This document shows positions 13,050 to 18,501 of a stretch of 18,501 nt of DNA, one piece after another (position 1 is the first letter of the stretch; each line of letters begins with the position of its first letter). A program made the position numbers and the translations under genes. Source of the stretch: Thermoplasmata archaeon. GTDB lineage: Archaea; Thermoplasmatota; Thermoplasmata; Thermoplasmatales; Thermoplasmataceae. Location of the stretch: assembly GCA_021792045.1 (NCBI GenBank), contig JAJYVJ010000021.1:1-18501 (forward strand), given 5' to 3'. Under the pieces are notes generated by a model. The model was not told the DNA's origin. It made no database searches and worked only from the letters and a program-made list of their open reading frames with translations.

Positions 13050-14330
13050 ATGAAAATCGATGAAGTATCCATTGAAAATTTCAAGGGAATAGATTCTCTA
13101 AGATTTGAACCAAGACTTCTAAATGTTATAGTGGGAAGAAATAATACAGGAAAAACTTCAATTCTAGAAGCACTTGCAATTGCCATGGATCCAGATTTTA
13201 TAAAGAGAAATTATCCTGAATTTCCATCTTCCATAATTAACTACTTGGTTAACACTAGCAGAATTTCAGTTTCTTTCTCCAATAAAACAAAGCATACTAA
13301 TGACGTATTAATCGAGAAGGTAGATGCCCAAGTTATTGTTGATAAAATGGCAAATTCTGTTTTGGAAAACATTAAGAGTTTTCAAGCAGAATTAGGAAAG
13401 CCATCGAGTTCCTCCAGATACCTATCGAATAGATTCGTATTATTATCGGACTTAGCAAGAGATGATATTGCAAAATTTCAAGAATCTATCCAAACAGTTC
13501 TTGCTGATCAGTTGACCCCTGAGATCGTGAAGAGACTAAGTCAAGAATGTGTCGCAATAAAAGTCGGTAATGAAGAAAATCTCTTCTTTGGAGAAGAATT
13601 TAGGTCTTATCAGGAACGCTTGACATTAGCAGTTTTTGAAAACTTATATAAGAAGAGATACGGGGCAGAAAAGGACATATTAAGACGTCTAGTTCTAGGT
13701 TTACGATATAGAAGTGCACCAATCTTAGCGACCGATAAAACTAATGAACGAAAGCGTGGTCCAGAAATCGTGTATGTTAAAGAGCCAATGCAATATCTCA
13801 AAAGGACTCTAGGCAAGGAACAAGGTATACAAGAGCTTGCCCTAAAGATAGAAGAGATACTTAAAAAGGATAAAATAGTTCCAAACCTAATAAGATTCGA
13901 TTTTACTGAGGTTGTGTTTGAAACTGTTCAAGGTAGAAAGTCTGTTAAATTTAATAGGATGGGCGAAGGTTTCCAAACCCTTGTAGCCGTTTTATCAATT
14001 TTAAGATCTATCGAGAATCCCCAGACAATTTTTCTGATAGAGGAACCAGAAGTGCATATGCACCCTGGATATGTAAGTGAGTTAGTTAAATATTTAGCAC
14101 AGATATCCGCTTCACTAAACGTTCAACTTTTCATAACAACTCACAGTTATGATCTAATACAATCTTTGATTGAGGGAGATTATTCCAGCGATTTGAAGGA
14201 ATATCTCAGAGAAAATCTCTTATTGCTAAGATTGACAAAGACTGATGATTTAGTAATAGGAGAGAGTCTTTTTTACGAAGAAGCACAGAGTAATATTTCC
14301 AATCTTCAGTTGGACTTAAGGGGAATATGA
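13050..14330 (+). CDS. OLD/RecF-like AAA (ABC-type) ATPase, 426 aa
   Basis: This is a DNA-repair-type ABC ATPase of the AAA_15/AAA_21 group. It starts with MKIDEVSIENFKGI, has Walker A GRNNTGKT (29-36), a signature-like region NRMGEGFQTL (302-311), Walker B IFLIEEPEVHMHP (327-339) and the H-loop TTHSYD (363-368). It lacks the long coiled coil of SMC proteins, and its 426 residues fit the ATPase half of an OLD nuclease without the Toprim domain. That domain is encoded by the next gene with no gap. Such ATPases sense invading DNA or phage proteins and switch on their nuclease partner (split OLD, Gabija- or PARIS-like logic). The gene has its own TATA box and is more AT-rich than the upstream operon, suggesting separate acquisition. 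Confidence 0.9.
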   Translation: MKIDEVSIENFKGIDSLRFEPRLLNVIVGRNNTGKTSILEALAIAMDPDFIKRNYPEFPSSIINYLVNTSRISVSFSNKTKHTNDVLIEKVDAQVIVDKMANSVLENIKSFQAELGKPSSSSRYLSNRFVLLSDLARDDIAKFQESIQTVLADQLTPEIVKRLSQECVAIKVGNEENLFFGEEFRSYQERLTLAVFENLYKKRYGAEKDILRRLVLGLRYRSAPILATDKTNERKRGPEIVYVKEPMQYLKRTLGKEQGIQELALKIEEILKKDKIVPNLIRFDFTEVVFETVQGRKSVKFNRMGEGFQTLVAVLSILRSIENPQTIFLIEEPEVHMHPGYVSELVKYLAQISASLNVQLFITTHSYDLIQSLIEGDYSSDLKEYLRENLLLLRLTKTDDLVIGESLFYEEAQSNISNLQLDLRGI

Positions 14331-14939
14331 TTGAAAGCACTTATATTGGTGGAGGGTCCACATGATAGAGTTTTTCTAAGTGAAGTTATAAATAGAACAG
14401 CCCCCTCAAACATTTCCACATTTTTTTATCCTAATAGCGGCACAAAACCTGAAAAGAAGGATCAAGAAACTGTTTTATTGAGAAAATTTTCTGGAAATTC
14501 TCATCCATATAACTTACTTATAAAAGAAGAGGGGGGACATTATTTCGTGATAAATTTATTTGTTAATTTAGCAGTTAATTTTTTAATGAGATATCCTGAT
14601 ATTTCTCTAACTGTATTGTTCGATCATGATAGGAGAAATCCGGAAGAAGAGATAAAGAAGATTAAAAACGACCTAAAAGCGAAAACCTCGGGAAAAATAG
14701 GATTTGAACCTATTTCTCCAAAGAGATTAATCACTGATGGGCTCCACAGGAATGACTTCTCCTTGTTCCGGTATAATGGGAGCAAGATACGGAAAGTTAC
14801 CTCGTTTTCCTTTGTCGGTTTTGATGTGTCATTAGAATACGCGGTCTCAAAATTTTGTGATAAGCCTGTAAAGGAAATAAATCAAGAAGACACCATGTCT
14901 TTTGCTTCGAGAGTGAACTTTAAAGATTTGATACCTTAA
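14331..14939 (+). CDS. Toprim-domain partner of the OLD-like ATPase, 202 aa
   Basis: The N-terminus ALILVEGPHDRVFL holds the Toprim glutamate (E8 in VEG). VLFDHDRRN (about 95-103) carries the DxD metal-binding motif. These mark a Toprim catalytic domain as found in OLD nucleases, topoisomerases and AriB/DUF4435 or DUF3226 proteins. The rest is poorly conserved, with a basic middle. It starts with TTG immediately after the ATPase stop (no gap), so the pair is translated together and most likely forms one ATPase-nuclease complex. I cannot tell whether it belongs to the DUF4435 (PARIS-like) or another branch. The product could cut DNA or RNA, including tRNA as reported for PARIS; that is speculative here. 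Confidence 0.78.
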   Translation: MKALILVEGPHDRVFLSEVINRTAPSNISTFFYPNSGTKPEKKDQETVLLRKFSGNSHPYNLLIKEEGGHYFVINLFVNLAVNFLMRYPDISLTVLFDHDRRNPEEEIKKIKNDLKAKTSGKIGFEPISPKRLITDGLHRNDFSLFRYNGSKIRKVTSFSFVGFDVSLEYAVSKFCDKPVKEINQEDTMSFASRVNFKDLIP

Positions 14940-15010
14940 CGCCTCAATTTTCTAGGGTATCATTCTTAACGTTTCAATAGTCCATATTTTACCAGTTTTA
15001 TAAAGCAAGA

Positions 15011-15020
15011 ATTTATTATA
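15011..15020 (+). promoter_or_regulatory. TATA box of the six-helix membrane protein gene
   Basis: ATTTATTATA lies 27-36 bases before the ATG at 15047, in a 107-base gap with no gene. A second AT box (TTTATAAAG, 14997-15005) is upstream. Confidence 0.45.
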
Positions 15021-15046
15021 TTATCTGGGTTAGGGCAATCGCTGAG

Positions 15047-15679
15047 ATGAAGTTTAAAGACGTACTAAACGGGCTGTTGAAGAACAAAGCGAGATTTCAC
15101 TCATTTGTCTGGGGCTTTGCAGCGGCTTTACTCCTTGTCTTACCAGGGAGTTTTATTATCTCGTATTATAGATTGGCTTATTTCTCAGTCCCAATTGCAG
15201 AATATGTAGGCGTTATAATTTTTATCGGATCTGTAGGCGTTTATTTTGGTCAGTTTTGGAAAAATGATGATGAAAGTGTGGCAAGCGTCTTTGGGTTTTT
15301 GTTAGTCTTAATGATAACGTTCATCATTTTTTCATATCAGCAAGCTTTAGTTGATGGTATTTTGGTAGTGAGCTTTCTCTTTGGTTTCGAGTTTGTTGTA
15401 TCGGGGCGATATGATAAAACCGATAAAATGAACATGTCACTAAGGAAGTTTCTTTCAAAAACAAGTTGGTATTTGTTTAGCTTGGAGCTGATGGTTTCTT
15501 TTGAGCTGCCATTATTTGATAAGATTATCAGTTATAAGATTGTGAGCCCAACTGAGTTAGGTTTTGTTTTAGGACTTGCTGTCTTATACATCTTGTTTGT
15601 GCTTTATGTTCATTATTATATTGACAGACAATCGGTAAGAGAAGGTTCAGAAGTAAATACAGAGTTATATAACGATTGA
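15047..15679 (+). CDS. Six-helix membrane protein, 210 aa, unknown
   Basis: Hydrophobic segments lie at about residues 19-40, 50-68, 78-96, 101-119, 139-157 and 169-190, with charged loops between them and a charged C-terminal tail (YIDRQSVREGSEVNTELYND). The N-terminus is basic and cytoplasmic by the positive-inside rule. I recognise no transporter or enzyme motif. It has its own promoter and lies between two nuclease modules of the island, so it may be a membrane effector of a neighbouring system or an unrelated passenger. Codon and base use match the AT-rich genes around it. The gene is clearly real; its function is unknown. Confidence 0.78.
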   Translation: MKFKDVLNGLLKNKARFHSFVWGFAAALLLVLPGSFIISYYRLAYFSVPIAEYVGVIIFIGSVGVYFGQFWKNDDESVASVFGFLLVLMITFIIFSYQQALVDGILVVSFLFGFEFVVSGRYDKTDKMNMSLRKFLSKTSWYLFSLELMVSFELPLFDKIISYKIVSPTELGFVLGLAVLYILFVLYVHYYIDRQSVREGSEVNTELYND

Positions 15680-15754
15680 GAAGGTAAGGAGGAGGATTGA
15701 AATAATCTGTATGAGGATACTGCGATTTTAAGGCAAATTCTGCCAGGAAGTGCA

Positions 15755-15768
15755 AAAAAATAATAACT
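15755..15768 (+). promoter_or_regulatory. TATA-like box of the GmrSD-type gene
   Basis: AAAAAATAATAACT lies about 20-33 bases before the ATG at 15788, consistent with a leaderless transcript. The element is A-rich and therefore only moderately convincing. Confidence 0.4.
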
Positions 15769-15787
15769 TCCAATAAGTAAGGTTAAA

Positions 15788-17608
15788 ATGGACAATCTGA
15801 CTAATTTGCAGGACCTCTTTAAAAGCTCCGTTTTCAGGGTTCCAGATTATCAGCGCGGCTATGCGTGGAAAACCCAAAATGTCGATGATCTGCTCGAAGA
15901 TTTAGAGACTTTGGAAGTTGGGGCAAAGCACTATACTGGCACGTTGGTGCTTAAAAAAGGAGAAGAACTCCAGGGGCTTGGCCATGTAATAAAACAATAC
16001 GATCTTGTCGATGGGCAGCAGAGGCTTACCACCCTTGTAATTCTTTTAAAAAATATTGTAAGAATCATGGAATCCAAAAAGAAGAGTGAGGAAGATGATA
16101 TTGTAATTAAGAATCTGACGCAGTCTTACCTATGGGAAAAGGGAAAGGGAGGAGAAATCTTTAAGCTTAAACTAGAAAAAGAGAATGATCTTTTTTTCGT
16201 TAACAGTATTTTGAACGGTCGCGATATGAAGGAGTTAAATCTCTCTCACGGCAACTTAGTAAGTGCAGACAAGAGAATACACAATTACTTGATCAAAAAA
16301 GCCTCGGATGGGACCTTTCTGGATAATCTTGTGAACAAAATAACAAATTCACTAATGTTTACAGTCTATGTTATCACTGATGATTACGAAGTTGGGGTAA
16401 TTTTTGAAACAATGAATGACAGGGGAATACAACTTTCAGAGCTTGAAAAAGTTAAGAATTTTCTACTTTATTTGACGGGTAGAGTGGCAGGGGCAGGTGA
16501 ACCGAGGGGTGATACCTCTAATTACATAAATACCTCATGGTCACACATCTTGAGAAACTTATATTTGCCCGGAAATAAAAATATGTCAGAAGACCAACTA
16601 TTGAGGGTTAGTGCCATCTTAATGTTTTATGATGAGTTGGAAAGTATAAGAGAGAATGGAAAAGTAATAGAAAGTGTAAATACACAATTGGGAAGCCAGT
16701 ATCGCTTGATAAAGAAACATCTTACAGAACTACTTAAGCTTGACAAGGAGAAATGCCATGAAGAAATTAGGGAAGTAGTAAATCATCTTGAAAAACTTTC
16801 TGAAAAGTACCGTGATATCAAGGTTCCAGAGGATCCTAACTCTTTTTCTGACATCACTGATAAGGTATTAAAGGATAGAATCAAGAATGCTTGTATCCGT
16901 TATGATAGAATGGGGAGTCTTGCGTCATTTTTGCCACTGTTGCTGGCGATTTACTATAAGTATTCTTCACAGCCAGATGTTATGGCAGATTTATTTGAAT
17001 TAATGGAGAAAGGAATTTTTATCATTTATGGACTTTCTGACCGTAGGTCGAATGCTGCTGAAAGCACACTTTATACCATGGCCTATGAAGTTTACAACGA
17101 TAAACTCAGATCAGATGGCGTATCCAGTCAGGTTAGAAATTTAGTAAAAGATTATTCTGACGAATTTAGGAAAGCGCTTCAAGAAGATAAGGGCTTTTAT
17201 GAGTGGGGCTGGCTCAAGTATTTTCTCTATGAGTATGAAATTTGGCGCTGTAAAAAAATTAACAAAGGGAGCCCATCTTTTACATGGCAACAGCTTAAAA
17301 GGAAAGACTTAGAAGAGACTGTAGAGCACATATTACCCAAAACTTATCCTGAAAGAGTACCTTATTGGACAAGCAGATTCTCACGGGAGGACCATAAAAG
17401 AAACCTTGATAGGATTGGTAACCTCACCCTCACAGACCAGAATCTATATCTTTCCAACAAACCTTTCGACGATAAGAAAGAACTTTACAAGAACTCCAGC
17501 TGGCAGATTGAGCGGGATCTGATTAACTTTAAAGAGTGGAATGAGGAGTCTATTAATAAAAGAGAAGAAGAATTAGTGAAATTTGCACAAGATAGGTGGA
17601 AAATATAG
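15788..17608 (+). CDS. GmrSD-type restriction endonuclease (DUF262 + DUF1524/HNH in one chain), 606 aa
   Basis: The N-terminal DUF262 (ParB-like NTPase) domain shows FRVPDYQRGYAWK (16-28), DGQQRLTTL (75-83) and FETMNDRGIQLSELEKVKNF (206-225). The C-terminal DUF1524 His-Me/HNH nuclease has VEHILPK (512-518) and NLDRIGNLTL (539-548) with the N-rich end NLYLSNKPFDDKK. These are the signatures of GmrS and GmrD, the type IV enzyme that cuts modified phage DNA (such as glucosylated hydroxymethylcytosine) using NTP. In E. coli GmrS and GmrD are separate; here both lie in one 606-residue chain, as in many other homologues. All motif residues I look for are present, so it should be active. It is a single-gene unit with its own promoter. 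Confidence 0.92.
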   Translation: MDNLTNLQDLFKSSVFRVPDYQRGYAWKTQNVDDLLEDLETLEVGAKHYTGTLVLKKGEELQGLGHVIKQYDLVDGQQRLTTLVILLKNIVRIMESKKKSEEDDIVIKNLTQSYLWEKGKGGEIFKLKLEKENDLFFVNSILNGRDMKELNLSHGNLVSADKRIHNYLIKKASDGTFLDNLVNKITNSLMFTVYVITDDYEVGVIFETMNDRGIQLSELEKVKNFLLYLTGRVAGAGEPRGDTSNYINTSWSHILRNLYLPGNKNMSEDQLLRVSAILMFYDELESIRENGKVIESVNTQLGSQYRLIKKHLTELLKLDKEKCHEEIREVVNHLEKLSEKYRDIKVPEDPNSFSDITDKVLKDRIKNACIRYDRMGSLASFLPLLLAIYYKYSSQPDVMADLFELMEKGIFIIYGLSDRRSNAAESTLYTMAYEVYNDKLRSDGVSSQVRNLVKDYSDEFRKALQEDKGFYEWGWLKYFLYEYEIWRCKKINKGSPSFTWQQLKRKDLEETVEHILPKTYPERVPYWTSRFSREDHKRNLDRIGNLTLTDQNLYLSNKPFDDKKELYKNSSWQIERDLINFKEWNEESINKREEELVKFAQDRWKI

Positions 17609-17836
17609 AGAAAATAGAATATCATTAGAATTATTTTTAATTGATAAAAATTTGCAATAATAAAGAAGTAAAGCGTGACTTTACATCTATCTTATTTTTG
17701 TTGAATGTGCAGTATGAAACTACAGTCTTAATATGAATTAGATATTCGGTGTATTGCTACTGTTAGCAACTCGAACCTATGTCCGTTACACCTCATAAAT
17801 GGAGGTACAACATTTGATCATCTATCTATTTACCAC
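17609..17836. other. Convergent gap with T-runs, no gene
   Basis: I see no gene in this AT-rich gap between a plus-strand and a minus-strand gene. Two T5 runs (about 17631-17635 and 17695-17699) could stop the GmrSD transcript. No repeat or structured RNA is evident. Confidence 0.5.
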
Positions 17837-18064
17837 CTATTGATACGCATAATCGACAAGAGATCCTAGGATAATCATAGAGAATGCGGAATTTAATATT
17901 GAGCCGGAAATTAGAAACAATAATATTGTCATATAAAAATAATTAGAAAAACCAGAAATTATGTAAATGAAAGCAACTAACATTGTAAGAAAGAAATAAA
18001 CAGCAGACAATAACATGAAACCAGCGAAGTCCTCGAAGTGCCCTGCTTTTTTTATAAGGCTCAA
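17837..18064 (-). CDS. Small membrane protein, 75 aa, unknown
   Basis: On the minus strand, TTG 18064 opens 75 codons for two hydrophobic helices (about 15-37 and 42-67), with a basic start (SLIKKAGHFED) and a short polar end. The AGG-containing GAAAGG lies 7 bases before the TTG. It follows the 18088-18387 gene by 23 bases on the same strand, so the two probably share an operon. It could be a hairpin membrane protein, holin-like or an accessory subunit. No family is recognised, and its AT-rich codon use differs from its upstream partner. Confidence 0.6.
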   Translation of the reverse strand: MSLIKKAGHFEDFAGFMLLSAVYFFLTMLVAFIYIISGFSNYFYMTILLFLISGSILNSAFSMIILGSLVDYAYQ

Positions 18065-18087
18065 TGTTTGCCTTTCAGGTAATATAA

Positions 18088-18387
18088 CTATACTTTTGCG
18101 ATTTGACCTCCAATTACACCCATTGTGGACTTGTATGGTTTCCCGATGGATTCCAGCAGCGCATCCAGGAACTCTTTTCCGCCTTTCTCCATCGCCTTCA
18201 GCAGATCAGCCAGAATCCTCATGGCCATAGACCTGAATCTCAGACCGGGTGTACCTTTCCCGATTTTCAGTTGGGACTCCATGGAACGTATGGCAGAGAT
18301 TTCGAGAAGCAGCTCACCCAGGGGACTCAGCTTTGCCGTACCAAGCAAGCTTTCATGCGTCCTCTGGTAGAGATATAAATTGCCCAT
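18088..18387 (-). CDS. Orphan helical protein, 99 aa
   Basis: The minus-strand ATG at 18387 starts a 99-codon gene with clear codon bias (AGG, CTG, GGC). The product is nearly all helical: HESLLGTAKLSPLGELLLEI, then a basic patch (RFRSMAMRILADLLKAMEKG) and a C-terminal GVIGGQIAKV tail. No known motif is seen. Overlapping plus-strand frames lack coding character. A TATA-like box lies 24-35 bases upstream. It may be part of the host backbone or a further accessory gene, since base composition is higher in G+C than the defence island next to it. Confidence 0.68.
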   Translation of the reverse strand: MGNLYLYQRTHESLLGTAKLSPLGELLLEISAIRSMESQLKIGKGTPGLRFRSMAMRILADLLKAMEKGGKEFLDALLESIGKPYKSTMGVIGGQIAKV

Positions 18388-18410
18388 ATTGCTGTCCAGT
18401 CTGGATATTG

Positions 18411-18422
18411 AGGATATATCTT
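18411..18422 (-). promoter_or_regulatory. TATA box for the minus-strand pair
   Basis: On the minus strand the sequence reads AAGATATATCCT, 24-35 bases before the ATG at 18387. This is the expected place for an archaeal TATA box with a short or no leader. Confidence 0.45.
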
Positions 18423-18501
18423 TAGAAGTACCAATAGATAGTCAGGGTCGTGCGGATATTATAGTCAAAGTCCGAACAGGAGATCTCAAGAAATCCCTGC
18501 T

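Noticed and set aside
15700..15764. Coding-like frame (NNLYEDTAILRQILPGSAKK) after a GGAGGAGG motif
   Set aside because: It has no usable start codon and is only about 20 codons; perhaps a relic, not enough to annotate.
18103..18378. Plus-strand frames opposite the 99-aa gene
   Set aside because: They are antisense shadows; codon bias and a promoter favour the minus-strand gene.

Overview
The window looks archaeal and most probably comes from a Thermoplasmatales-type euryarchaeon. This is an inference from archaeal TATA boxes about 22-30 bases ahead of start codons, several apparently leaderless genes, frequent ATA/AGA/AGG codons and an archaeal tRNA-Glu. No ribosomal or core-metabolism marker is present, so the genus cannot be fixed. 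Nearly everything after the tRNA is accessory DNA.

Region 1 (1-1.2 kb): a tRNA-Glu(UUC) gene, then a convergent gene for a 309-residue winged-helix protein. Its promoter is back to back with the promoter of an AbrB-like gene.

Region 2 (1.2-4.6 kb): what looks like the remains of an integrated plasmid or virus. The AbrB-like gene opens a string of small orphan genes, many joined by overlapping stop/start codons (ATGA or TGATG). They end in a short broken-looking stretch and T-runs. Next comes a block of ten direct copies of TGTACTG (plus one inverted) in front of a 36-codon helix-turn-helix stub, then an AT-rich gene-free block with many copies of CAAAAATAT in both orientations. Together these blocks resemble a plasmid origin or control region. 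No integrase or replication protein is visible.

Region 3 (4.68-17.6 kb): a dense defence island. A small minus-strand orphan gene lies divergent to an operon that encodes, in order, a zinc-ribbon protein, a 1008-residue Eco57I/PglX-like adenine methylase with specificity domain, a 1044-residue protein fusing a phospholipase-D nuclease to an SNF2 helicase, a 48-residue orphan, a HipA-like kinase, a DUF3037 protein and a small coiled-coil/membrane protein. After a T-run terminator, a new AT-rich unit encodes an OLD-like ABC ATPase with an adjacent Toprim protein. Then come a six-helix membrane protein and a complete one-chain GmrSD-type (DUF262 + DUF1524/HNH) nuclease. The methylase plausibly marks host DNA while the PLD-helicase attacks unmarked DNA. 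The kinase/DUF3037/membrane genes may form an abortive or regulatory arm of the same operon. The other two units look like independent defence modules.

Region 4 (17.6-18.5 kb): a minus-strand pair, an orphan 99-residue protein followed by a small membrane protein, convergent with the island.

The most unusual element is the 4.9-13.0 kb operon, which combines restriction-like genes with a HipA-like kinase/DUF3037 pair and matches no standard defence system in full. The two different repeat blocks just upstream come next in interest.
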